Part shown: positions 1 to 9,972 of the stretch, piece after piece
Layout of the letters: each line of letters opens with the position of its first letter
Numbering within the stretch: position 1 is the first letter of the stretch
Assembly (NCBI GenBank): GCA_024036415.1
Contig: JAMWET010001220.1
Span: 558,001-622,000, forward strand
Source of the DNA: Prochilodus magdalenae
Lineage: Eukaryota > Chordata > Actinopteri > Characiformes > Prochilodontidae
DNA length: 64,000 nucleotides
Direction: 5' to 3'
Translations under genes and position numbers: made by a program
Notes under the pieces: generated by a model
Seen by the model: only the letters and a program-made list of their open reading frames with translations
Told to the model about the DNA's origin: nothing
Databases searched by the model: none

Positions 1-274
1 AATTGGCCACTGTAATAAAAACAGAATGCTGACGAAGAAGTTCAATGAAATCTCCTGCAGGAAACACCTGAGAGAATTGGCTGCATGGGCTGTAGACTCC
101 ACAGGCTATAGGTTATTACTCAGGTTATTCGTGCGGTCACACTATGCCAAAATCAAGGAGAATAACAAAACTAACACTAACGCATAATTAATAAACGATA
201 AGCATATGAGAAGTACATACAGGCATGTATATGTACATGCTGTACTTTTAAACTATTAACACATCTAGTTTAGT

Positions 275-545
275 TAAACCATCTTTAAAAATGTGGTTCT
301 TTAGTAGAGACAGTGGTTCTACATAGAACCTTATACACTCAAAAACTTGAAAATGGTTCTAGATAGCAGCAAAGTTTGTTACAACAGAAGAACCCTTTTT
401 GGTGCTGTATTATTAATTATGTACGATCAATTTACCATCAATCTGAGGAATAACTTGACCATACAAAAAACCATTTAAGCATGCAAACAGCTTATTTAGC
501 GATCATGGTTCTACATAGACCCATTGTCTTTACGAAAGCCTTCCA
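275..545. repeat. 'agaacc' type MITE-like repeat in otopetrin intron 1
   Basis: The stretch has several copies of tggttct and agaacc in both orientations (for example near 293, 311, 325, 353, 389 and 506). This recalls a common short fish MITE built from inverted 'agaaccctttttggtgct' motifs. A related patch lies at 54540-54740. The element sits in what should be intron 1 of the minus-strand otopetrin gene. Nothing else is seen in 1-793. Family assignment is from memory and borders are approximate. Confidence 0.4.
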
Positions 546-793
546 CACTCACTCAATTAGTTCCTTACTCTCTTACTTGCATAACCTACATAGCACGCTG
601 GTTTGATTGTAGTTACCAAACATACTATATTTGCAAAGTTGGACTAATAAAACAATAAGATTAATAACTGAGAAAAAAAACTGTTAACCATTTTCTATGC
701 CATGTCTTAGCATTCTTAGTCACTCCCTCCATCAGCATGAGCCCATCTAACAAGCCCGCCAAGGTGGAGTTACTGAAGCATCGATAACATTAC

Positions 794-1226
794 CTCTAAG
801 CCACACGGGTCCCGCGTGCACGTCCTTGTAGAGCACGGCCTCCTCCCCGCGGCTCGTGAACGCCTTGTAGAAGATCATCCAGGCCGTGGTGGCGATGATG
901 ATGATGATGAGGAAGATCTGCAGGTGTGCGTTGCTCATCTGCACGCCGTTGAAAACGCTCCCGCTGACCAGCGCGCAGCCCAGGATGATTACGTTGAGGA
1001 GGATGAAGGCGGAGAGCACCCAGCCCCAGCTGCCCGCGCGGTCCCTCCACGCGCTGCCGGACGACAGCACCACGCTGGGCGAGCGCTGCGCGTGTGGAGC
1101 CGCGTGCACAGTGGCAATCTGGTGGCCTCCTTCAGCCTCATCCTTTTTCCCTGCCTCCAAACACAAAGCATGGAAGTACGTGTTAAGATCATGAAAGTCT
1201 AGGTGCTTTAGAGCGCTGAGGTCCAT
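794..1226 (-). CDS. otop2: Otopetrin (otop2/otop3-like) proton channel, first coding exon, partial
   Basis: Otopetrins are multi-pass plasma-membrane proton channels. This exon encodes about 144 residues from an ATG at 1226. It has a polar N-terminus, a first membrane segment around residues 66-90 (WVLSAFILLNVIILGCALVS) and a second around 101-122. It ends with AVLYKDVHAGPVWLRG, which closely matches the conserved otopetrin sequence after TM2 (Y-[RK]-D-x-HAG-x-[IV]-WLRG). The reading frame reaches a GT donor right after base 794 (AGAG|GTAATG), leaving phase 1. All later exons lie beyond the left edge. The gene is head to head with ush1g, as OTOP2 is in human, and this favours otop2. otop3 or a fish-specific paralogue is possible. 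The exon is far more GC-rich than its surroundings. Confidence 0.85.
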
Positions 1227-1293
1227 GTTGATTACTGCACACCTCTCTCAGTCAAACTGCGGCGCTCAGGCAACTGCAGCCCTGAGCTGATGA

Positions 1294-1301
1294 CTTATAT
1301 A
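1294..1301 (-). promoter_or_regulatory. TATA box of the otopetrin gene
   Basis: The minus strand reads GGTATATAAGTC here, a good TATA box. A start about 30 bases downstream would fall near 1265 and give a 5' UTR of roughly 40 bases before the ATG at 1226. The site is inferred from sequence and spacing only. Confidence 0.5.
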
Positions 1302-1615
1302 CCTGCAAAACTTCCCGGGTCACCTGACTCACCAAACCTGGCCTGCGTCATACTTGGGCGTTGGCAAAGCTGCAATATACTGTATTTAATGTCTTTCTGC
1401 TCGGTAGGGTTTGCTGTCCTAACCATTGAGCTTTTCAAGATTCATCCATACTCACATTCTAATTGAACAACATCAGTTAAAAGCAGTGTACATTCAGATC
1501 ATGTGACATGATCCATACATCATTCTGATCAGGTGAAAGTGTCAGTGCACAGCATGGCAATGGAAAGAGAGGACCCAGATATTCAAGACAAATTAGCTGA
1601 AGGTTTTATCAGATC

Positions 1616-1793
1616 AAATCCTGTGGGGGTCCTGTGGGGGTCCTGACCACTAAAGAACAGCGTAAAAAGGAGATGACAAATTGTGCCGAGACTACAGTAA
1701 TTGTAGAACTACAAAGTGCTGATAAAATGGACAATGGGTGTATATACAAGGAGGTGCACCTTGCACCTAACGAACTGGCTGGCTGTATGGTGC
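1616..1793 (+). repeat. Fragment of the 'CCTGTGGGGGTCCTGACC' palindromic repeat family
   Basis: The piece contains GTCCTGTGGGGGTCCTGACC, then AAGAACAGC, GTAATTGTAGAACTACAAAG, TGATAAAATGGACAATG and ACAAGGAGGTG, in the same order as the fuller copy at 4994-5632. It is the right-hand end of that repeat. It is cut off by the large tetranucleotide array that follows. Other copies lie near 23400-23660 and 40036-40340. Confidence 0.65.
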
Positions 1794-1846
1794 ATGTATG
1801 TATGTATGTATGTATGTATGTATGTATGTATGTTTATATATATATT

Positions 1847-1877
<31 letters not shown>

Positions 1878-1880
1878 TTA

Positions 1881-1916
<36 letters not shown>

Positions 1917-1940
1917 TGTATGTATGTTTATATATATATT

Positions 1941-1972
<32 letters not shown>

Positions 1973-1988
1973 TGTTTATATATATATT

Positions 1989-2020
<32 letters not shown>

Positions 2021-2022
2021 TG

Positions 2023-2056
<34 letters not shown>

Positions 2057-2128
2057 TGTATGTATGTATATATGTATGTATGTATGTATGCATATATGTA
2101 TGTATGTATGTATGTTTATATATATATT

Positions 2129-2160
<32 letters not shown>

Positions 2161-2217
2161 TGTATGTATGTATGTATGTATGTATGTATGTATGCATATA
2201 TGTATGTATGTATGTAT

Positions 2218-2284
<67 letters not shown>

Positions 2285-2302
2285 TGTATGTATGTATGTA
2301 TG
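1794..2302. repeat. Compound (ATGT)n / (TA)n microsatellite with higher-order structure
   Basis: About 510 bases consist almost only of ATGT units. They are broken by the block GTTTATATATATATTTATATG, seen four times (near 1830, 1926, 1974 and 2114), and by GCATATATG, seen twice (near 2090 and 2193). A pure TA run follows near 2220-2256. The repeated blocks show that longer segments were duplicated, not only single units. The Met-Tyr-Val-Cys reading frames across it are artefacts. Confidence 0.97.
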
Positions 2303-3771
2303 TCTTTGTAGGGACCATAATCATGGAAAGTGAAATGCCCAAAAGAAATCAAATTTTGACCTGCTGCCCCCTGGACAGTGGGTTGCACAACTGCTTTTCA
2401 GCTCCTGTCCAAACTACAGATAAGCCCGTGTGCTAACTCTACATACATTTTTTAGTTTATTTTAGTTAATCTATCTTTATTTAAACAGGATAATAATCAC
2501 ACTAAGATTAAAAGCCTCTTTCGCAAGTGAACACAGCACACAATGACCAAAATGACGATCAGCAAAGAAACAATAACAATGTCGCCAATAAAATAAATCA
2601 GAGTCAAAAACTAATTAACAACACAAACAATCGGAATAGAGAGAATTCTGTACCTTAAATCAGTCCAGGAGCATATTTCTCAGTTTTGAACGAATTTACA
2701 GATTATTCCATGCAGATAGAGCGACAGATAACAAGCTGGCTTGCCATATTCAGACCGGACTGATGGAACAATATAACCATTAGAATGTAACTTGCACTGA
2801 GACTTGTTAATAGACAAGCATAATCTAATGAATATATCTTTGCGTTAGGAGACCAACCAGTCATTTCCTAAAGTTTACAGTAGTTGGATATCTAGGACGT
2901 GTTAAAATCCTTATACAGAAGGATAAATAGAGTCCACTAAATGTGGCGGCATCTTTGAGGTATACCTATAAAATACCACCGTCATCTAAAAAGGTAGTGT
3001 CAACAAGATGTTCTGTGCCTGTTGAACAAAGGATAAGCTGATCCTGAAACAAAATGCCAACTTTAACTTCTTTATCGATTTTTCCATCATACACGTATAA
3101 CCATCAACACAATGCAGCTATTTAAAATGACATTGAGAATATGTAGTTCAACACGAAACCATTAAAAACGTGGCCTTGTCGTGGTATTATCATGACACTG
3201 TATAAACTGTGATAAAGGGTTACGATCATGATATAAAATTCTTATGTTGGGCAACTTTTTCAATGTCACCTACTATCAGCAGTTCACCCCTGTATGAAAC
3301 GATGCCACAATTTGTTGGTTTAACATAAAAAGTGAGTAGATCTGAATTTTGCTGTTTTTAAATGTTAAAATAGTAAGTTAATAACAGCCAAAAGGGCATA
3401 ATCACATCCAGTGCCACACCTAAAATAGTTTCAGTAAAGAGAGACAATGTGTGTTCCTGATGAAGCACTAAATATCACCTATATTTCCACTCCAGTTTAC
3501 GTTTCAACTCTACTTTACAAGTAAGCTTGGATATCTTGGATTGCCCTATTCAACAAGCTTTAACCTACTCCAGCAACAGCTTTGACAGTGTTTTTTTTTT
3601 TTGTTGAATGACTTAATGGGCTGTCTAATAGGCTGTTGTCCATGCCCTTTGGTCTGCAAGAGTGTTCTCCCAGCAATAAACTTTCCTCTTGAGTGTCATT
3701 TTTTTTAAATCATTATCTGACAATGGTCCCAGTATTTTAGCATTGCTGCAGAGGTTTATACAGTCATCTTT
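2303..3771. other. AT-rich intergenic DNA without recognisable gene
   Basis: No convincing exon, RNA gene or transposase fragment was seen on either strand. The first bases (GACCATAATCATGGAAAG near 2312) also occur next to the repeat copy ending near 5632 (GACCATAATCATTATGGAAAG at 5654). The repeat's flank therefore seems to continue on the far side of the microsatellite. Confidence 0.5.
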
Positions 3772-6123
3772 TCAGCAAAGGAAGTAAAGTTTGTTAAAGA
3801 GTGTTGTTATCTTTTTGGGTTTTCCCAAGTTGGGTAAGTAAGAGATGTGCACGTCCAGGCACTGAACCAACAGAGCAAGGTAAAATGAACCACAAACAAG
3901 ATATTAGGTTCTAAACTAAAGGCCTAAAAAGTAGATTTCTTATAAACGTGCTTGAGTAAATGTAAGAGTAGCATTTTCAAATCAAACCCATCAAAACATT
4001 AATGAAACGGATATATGTAGTTACTACTTACCTCAAAATCCATGCCATAGAAACCGGCCAAGATGCTAGCATGGATATCTTGATTACTGATGGTCATTGT
4101 GCCAGAGTGTCCTTCCTGATTTATGATAGACAATGTGTCTGATTGTCCTTCTTGACTCATGATGAGGTTAACCTGCAGGAGTACAACGAGTTTCAGTGTG
4201 CTGCTTACTCCATAAAGTAAGAGCTACGACAACTGGTATCTTTAACTGTAAGTCTCCTTTTGAAACTTTTTATTTCTCCACACTGACAAAAAGAGAGCAT
4301 AGGCCATGATCAGCATTTATTGACCTCTATGATTTGATAGATAAAAATATCATCTATAAGTTTAATGTGGCTGATAAGGGAGATAAGGAACATATATTGA
4401 CCTTCAAACAACCCTGGGCCAATTCCCTGTGACTACAAAGCACTTTCCAAAGCTGGAGCACAAATATTAGCAGCCACGTATGTAGTTCATCAAACGTGGA
4501 TAAAACCTCATTAGATTCAATCATTTTTCCTCTGTAATAAATCCATCATATCTCACACTGTTGACACTGACTGCTACACACATCTAAGAGATTCTTTATC
4601 TTCATATTTGTAATACTGTCGGCCTAAAATTATGCTCCAACACATTCTAGGTGACCCATGATTGAACCTAACAGAGGCTGGTTCGTAGCCAGTATGTCAT
4701 TCTGATAACATTATTTGACAGGTGTGATATTTCCACAAATCTATTCCTTCTATGCTGATGCAGAAAGAACAAAGTAGTCTCTCACATTTCCATTTAAACC
4801 AACAAACACTGGGCTTTTATTAACTTTGCACCTCCAGACACCCATATCAGCTTTCAGGATCAGTTTGATATTGAGCCTCGCCCATTTTCAATTTTATTAT
4901 TTAGCTAATCTGATAAAAGGCTGATAAATATTGGTGGATTCTCACGTGTCTGAGGACATGTTTATTGTAAGATTTCCAAGTGTTGAAGTATAAACTCACT
5001 AAGCACTTTATCAAGGACAACTCCTTCTTTATACACTCATTACCCATTTTATCAGCTTCACTCACATTATAAGAACATTGTGTAGGTCTGCAATAACAGA
5101 CCATAGTCCAACTTTTTCTCTACATACTTCGTTACTTTTGCCCTGGTCAGGACCAGCACTATGGAACAAGAATTGTTTGGGTGATGCTGGAGTTCTTCAA
5201 CACTTTAGCACACTTCACTGCTGGAATGAGAATAGTCCACCAACCTAAACTATCCAGCCAACAGTATCCTGTAATCACTGATGTGGCAGTAGAGCATGAC
5301 TAACACAAACTGTGCAGCAAGGTAGGGGTGTCTAATATGATGGACAGTGAGTGGACACAGTGTTTAAAAACTGATCCACACATACCAGTACAACACACCC
5401 CACCACCACGTGACTGCAGCTCTGAGAATGATCCACTACCCAAATAATACATGATCTGTGGTGGTCCTGTGGGGGTCCTGACCATTGATAAAATGTATGC
5501 AGCGATCAGATTGACTGCAGTCTGTAATTGTAAAAGTACATGGGGTATATATTGTAAGCGGAACTGATAAAATGGATAAACAGTGTAGATACAAGGTAGG
5601 CATATGTAATAAAAGTGCTCAGTGAGTGTACATTGTACCCATGTTAAGCTTATGACCATAATCATTATGGAAAGAAAACCTCATCTCTCCAAAACAATAT
5701 AGCTGAACGATAAAAAAGCTAATGTATCTATGTACAGCGTTTCATTCAAGTCATTTTTGACCATTTCTACTGGTCTATTTGTCAACAGAAGTTTACACAT
5801 TATTAAGAGCAGCTGATTCTTACCTCCAACCGATCTTCTTGCAGGTCTTCTAGCGATGAGAAAACTGGAACCTCCTGTGTTTTTATATCCACACCATACA
5901 ACTGAGATTTATGAGCACTACAAATGTACTAACAAAGACATGAAGCCCCAGTGTAATAAATAAAGCTGAAAAACTTCCCAGTGTACTGTTATATAGTATG
6001 ACAGCATCATTTATCATGTGTAAAAGTACAGCATTTATTGGACAATGGCTGGAACACTATCTATAATATGTACCCATTTCACATAAATGACAGACTGTCA
6101 GACAAAAATGAACAATTTACCAT
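3772..6123 (-). CDS. Candidate small four-exon gene, 94 residues, unknown function
   Basis: I do not recognise this gene. On the minus strand four pieces join in frame: 6123-6121 (ATG only, donor GTAAAT), 5874-5824 (17 codons, donor GTAAGA), 4172-4032 (47 codons, acceptor CTGCAG, donor GTAAGT) and 3861-3772 (29 codons plus TGA, acceptor after a pyrimidine-rich TTGCTCTGTTGGTTCAG). All introns are phase 0. A TATA box lies 40 bases upstream of the ATG. The third exon encodes a short internal repeat, SQEGQSDTLSI then NQEGHSGTMTI, followed by a hydrophobic stretch ILAGFYGMDF. No signal peptide or known motif is seen. The MITE at 4994-5632 lies inside the second intron. The weak points are the one-codon first exon and the purine-rich acceptor of exon 2. 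It could be a chance model or the relic of a larger gene. Confidence 0.3.
4994..5632. mobile_element. Non-autonomous DNA transposon (long-TIR MITE), best copy in the window
   Basis: The two ends are inverted repeats of each other over roughly 110 bases. The left end reads ACTCACTAAGCACTTTAT and, read inward from the right end on the minus strand, ACTCACTGAGCACTTTTAT. Both ends continue with (T)ACACT..TTACCCATTTTATCAG or a close variant. The middle holds the family motifs CAACCTAAACTATCCAGCC, CTGAGAATGATCCAC and CCTGTGGGGGTCCTGACC. No coding capacity is seen. This family is common in otophysan fish from what I remember, and I would guess hAT-like. Confidence 0.65.
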
Positions 6124-6162
6124 CACGCAGCCTGGTAAAAAGGTATAAGACCGTGTACAGGG

Positions 6163-6168
6163 TTTATA
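6163..6168 (-). promoter_or_regulatory. TATA box ahead of the candidate small gene
   Basis: The minus strand reads GCCTATAAACCC within a locally GC-rich patch (GGCGGCGCCCG on the plus strand at 6169-6179). It lies about 40 bases upstream of the ATG at 6123. It is only as good as the gene model it supports. Confidence 0.35.
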
Positions 6169-6894
6169 GGCGGCGCCCGAAACTGAGGGCAGCTGTCCTG
6201 ATGCCTTTGCTCTCTCATAAGTCGACGGCCTAAAAAGCAGTGTTCTCGCCTTCACGAAGCAACCCAATAGAGGAATCTCAGCAGGCAGCCTGTGAACACA
6301 CATGACTGGGTAGCTTGTTGCTTCGATACTAATGATGTAATCTTTTTACATTTTTATAATTGTCCATTCTATACAAAAAAAAACAAAATAGGTTTCAATT
6401 TAAAGGTCTAAGAACAACAAAATAATCAGCAGAACTTACATACAAGTGTATAAGTTTATAAATTCATAAGTAGAAACTCTCAGACCAGAATGTGACCTTT
6501 TCTCCAGACTGCATTTTCTGAACTGAACAAATTTTATACACAATATAATTGGGCTATAACTTTTGCACAGGGCACAATTTTACCCCAATATGGTAAATAA
6601 CCAATTACTGTCCTTTAAACTGTGCAGTGTTTCAGTTTTCTGTAGATGCTGTATTAATGTGTATGGGGTGCCCAAACATTTGGACTCAACTTTATAAGAA
6701 CACATTTAATGTCCAGCAATTCATGGAATAATATTGAAGAGACTGTGTTTGGTGATCAAAACCTCTGAGACATTGCTAAACAAATACTACAGAGACAGTG
6801 GAGGAAGTGACACTGATATCCGTACAAAAACTGGTCTATAGTAATAGTGCAGTTAGCTGCTTATCAAAGAGCGACATAGTCAATATCATCTAAA

Positions 6895-7705
6895 AACATA
6901 TTGCCAAAGGTATTTTCTTGCCTGCCTTCACACATATATGAGCTTGAGTGACATCCCATTTTTAGTTCATAAGGTTTCATATGATGTCGGCCCACCCTTT
7001 GCACCTATAACAGCTTAAACTTGATTCTGGGAGAGCTTTTCACAAGGTTTAGGAGTGTGTACACCATAATCGCCCCGCCATCAAACTAGGCACAATGCAG
7101 TCAGACAAGTATCGTTCTCCCGGCAACCACCAAACCCAGATGCGTCCATTCGATTGCCAGACGGAAAAGTGTGGTTTGTTACTCCAGACAACACGTCTGC
7201 ACTGCTTTAGAATCCAGTGGCAGTGTGCTTTATACCACTGTATTTCACGCTTTGTGATGTAAGGCGTGGATGCAGCTGCTTCCATGAAACTCTCTATGCA
7301 CTGTTCCTGAGCTAATCTGAAGGCCACATGAAGTTTGGAGGTCTGCACGATTGACTCTGCAGACAGATGGTGACCTCAGTGCACTATGGGTCCGCTGACC
7401 ATGCTCTGTCATTTTACAGTTGCTGTAGTTCCCGATTGCTTCTACTTTGTTGTAATACCACTGACAGTTGACAGTGGAATATTTAGTAGCAAGGACATTT
7501 CTCGACAGGACTTGCACAGGTGGCATCCTATCATGGTACCACGCTGGAACTCCTTCACTGAACTCCTGTGAGCGACCCATTCTTTCACTGTCTGTAGAAG
7601 CAGTCTGCATGCCTAGGTGCTTGATTTTACATATTTGTGGCCAAGGAAGTGATTGAAACACAATGATTTGGATGGGTGAGTGAATACTTTTTGGCAGTGT
7701 AGTGT
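6895..7705 (-). mobile_element. Degenerate Tc1/mariner element with dead transposase
   Basis: The minus strand carries a Tc1-type transposase core, including [19 protein letters not shown] and [13 protein letters not shown], at 7049-7348. Its upstream part is in another frame at about 7350-7570 ([20 protein letters not shown]), so the gene is frameshifted. It is also truncated before the end of the DDE domain. The ends look like the usual fish Tc1 inverted repeats: ATTGCCAAAGGTATTTTC near 6900, and on the minus strand CTGCCAAAAAGTATTCAC near 7680-7695. It is shorter than a full element of about 1.6 kb, so it is internally deleted. It is a fossil and cannot encode an active enzyme. Confidence 0.85.
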
Positions 7706-8684
7706 ATATCATCTTGCATGGGGCCCCTTCACCAACTGTTATCTGTAACTTAAATGAACCTTTATATTCAATACTGTAAATAGTTGTATGTTTGGAGTAT
7801 ATACCTTCTACCAGTGTGATCGTTTTGATCTGGTTTGTAAGTGAAGGTTTGTCTTGATGCTTCTCCATTCAGATGAATTGATTCATTTTACTTCTATGTT
7901 TAAATTTTCCATAAAATGTTCACTAAAAGAGAATACATTACAGCTTCATTAGAACTGCAGTGGACAGGTCAAAAAAGAAACATCTGTCAGACTTTAATGG
8001 TTAAAAATAATACTTGTTAATGACTGAGACTATGTGTCCAATATGGGATTGAAGTCCCAGTTGTTTGTGCCAGGTTGCAGGTGACTGTGTGGTCATGTGC
8101 TTGAGTCACTTGACAAAGCTATAAAGCCTCCAGAGAAGTTATTTTTCTGTGATAAAACAGTGATCTGTCATGTAGAGAACCTCATTAACCTACTATATAA
8201 ACACCTGAAGAAACAAAAGGAAGGAAAAAACACCTCTAGTCATTTCCTGCCAAGTTTAATAGTTAGGATGTAAACAAAGCTATTCAGAGTGGTTGAATAT
8301 TGAATGCTCCCTTTTAGAGAACCTTGCTTGAGTCAAACATGGCATGTTTATACATGAGTTGACGGTTGCCTAAGAACTGGCTTTATGATAGTTTTGAGAT
8401 CAGGTGTAGGCCTAAACCACATTTTGTAAATTCCTTTCCTGGTGCAGGGATTCATGCAGGGTGCTGCATTTTGTAAAGCAAAAACTATAATCAACATTAC
8501 ATTTAAAAATTCTAAATACACATAACATAAAACAGCATTGTAGACATTGTGCTCTTATAATCCCGATTGTTAGTCAGTATATGTCTCTAAAAGGCGCTCT
8601 TTCACAAGCCAGTCTAAATGACTGTTTACAACAGAATTATATTTGCAGATACAGAAAAAACGGTGGAGGTATTTGAGACACTGG

Positions 8685-8830
8685 CTGTGTTCAAAATGGT
8701 TCACTACTATACTGCACACTGCATACTACTGTAGTATGTGCTGTATATTGTATATGCCCTCTGTGTGTAGTATACAGTACAGTTCTGACCTAGTACAGTG
8801 TGGCATACTTATAGAGTCGCTTGACCACTC
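8685..8830. repeat. Harbinger-like MITE fragment ('actatactgcacac...' family)
   Basis: The stretch TGTTCAAAATGGTTCACTAC, followed by TACTGCACACTGCATACTAC and many CATACT/AGTATG words, recalls the fish MITE with ends like GGCTGCGTTC and internal tagtgcactat words. A similar piece lies upstream of tvp23b at 37590-37660. Borders and superfamily are uncertain. The following 8830-9650 may belong to the same insertion. Confidence 0.35.
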
Positions 8831-9699
8831 ACATTTACCTCAGAGCTGTTATTACTGTATCAAAGGTTTAGAGCTAGCTGCTGCTAACACTGCTTAGTTT
8901 ACCTGAAATACGTTTAGCTTAGCTCTTAGTTATCCTTGGCTATTTTACTCTAAGCTGAACCTCTAAAGCGAGTTAATTTTTTCTTTAACTTCGGACCTGT
9001 AAATTAAAATTTTTTTAGGCTTATTCTGATGAAAACACACCCCACTACAGTCACTATGCCCACATTTATATTCAGAGTCGGTTGCATTTGCCTCGAGTTA
9101 CTCGCCGCCATATTCGCTGGTTGAAGCAGGCTAAGCGGTGGTGAGGCCGTGGTGTATGATGGAAATCAGTACACCACGAAGATAGCTATAAATGTAGTAT
9201 AAATGGAGGATGGTAATGCCATGGTGGCTACGAGGACAGTACCAGAAACATTTTTAAACGTGTTTAAACAGGCTTTATAAATAAAATCATTCTAGTACAT
9301 AATGCTTTTGTTTGCTTGTTTTGTAAATAAACCTCCTCCGAAGAAGCCAGCTTGGTATTACGTAGGCTTCATCACTTCCTGTAAGAAGCGATGTAGAATG
9401 CTAATATCTTGTGTACTAGGTTGCCAAACTAATACTATTAAGATTAGTATGCAGCATATTCTCGTTGTCCAAAAAAAAACGTCTCTCAAATTTTTTACAT
9501 TTATTTTCATTTATTTTAAGTTGTCGTTTACACTCATTTTTATTATGAATGGACTGACAGAACTGGCCTAAAATTACATGGAAAAAATCTTGGAGATGCT
9601 AGGTTTTCTTTGGACCGCAGCGATGTGCTGTGGGGTATTAGTGTGTAGTGCACAGTATGTATGTATATGTATGTATATACAGTCTACAGTATAAACTAT

Positions 9700-9972
9700 C
9701 AGCCAATCACAGCGCAGAATGCTGCGTCTCTCAGTGGTCCGAGCGAGTGGGAACATGACAGTCACGCCGATGACGGTCCTGAGGACACACCTCTCGACGC
9801 CAGCGTCCACGGTGTCCATGGAAACGGCTGAGCCCTCGTTTGGCAAGTGAACCTAGGCTGGTGGAGAAATGTCGCCCACCGCGGATGAGCGGAGCGCCCC
9901 CGTTTACAGCCCTGTTGGCGCAGACGGCAAGTGAAACACCGCACGCGATGGAGGCAGAGGTTCGAGAGCACC
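9700..9972 (+). promoter_or_regulatory. Proximal promoter and 5' UTR of ush1g
   Basis: The sequence turns GC- and CpG-rich just before the ush1g ATG. A CCAAT box (AGCCAATCAC) lies at 9701-9710. No TATA box is evident. This fits a CpG-type start, with the 5' UTR running up to the ATG at 9973. The exact start site cannot be read from sequence. Confidence 0.45.

Noticed and set aside
816..1202. Plus-strand ORFs overlapping the otopetrin exon
   Set aside because: They are shadows of the GC-rich minus-strand exon, whose protein matches a known family.
1634..2436. Long open frames of Met-Tyr-Val-Cys across the microsatellite
   Set aside because: They arise from the ATGT repeat itself in all frames; there is no gene.
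6079..6303. Minus-strand 74-codon ORF with Cys and Ser-rich sequence
   Set aside because: No motif; it overlaps the putative TATA/ATG of the small gene in another frame and is more likely promoter sequence.
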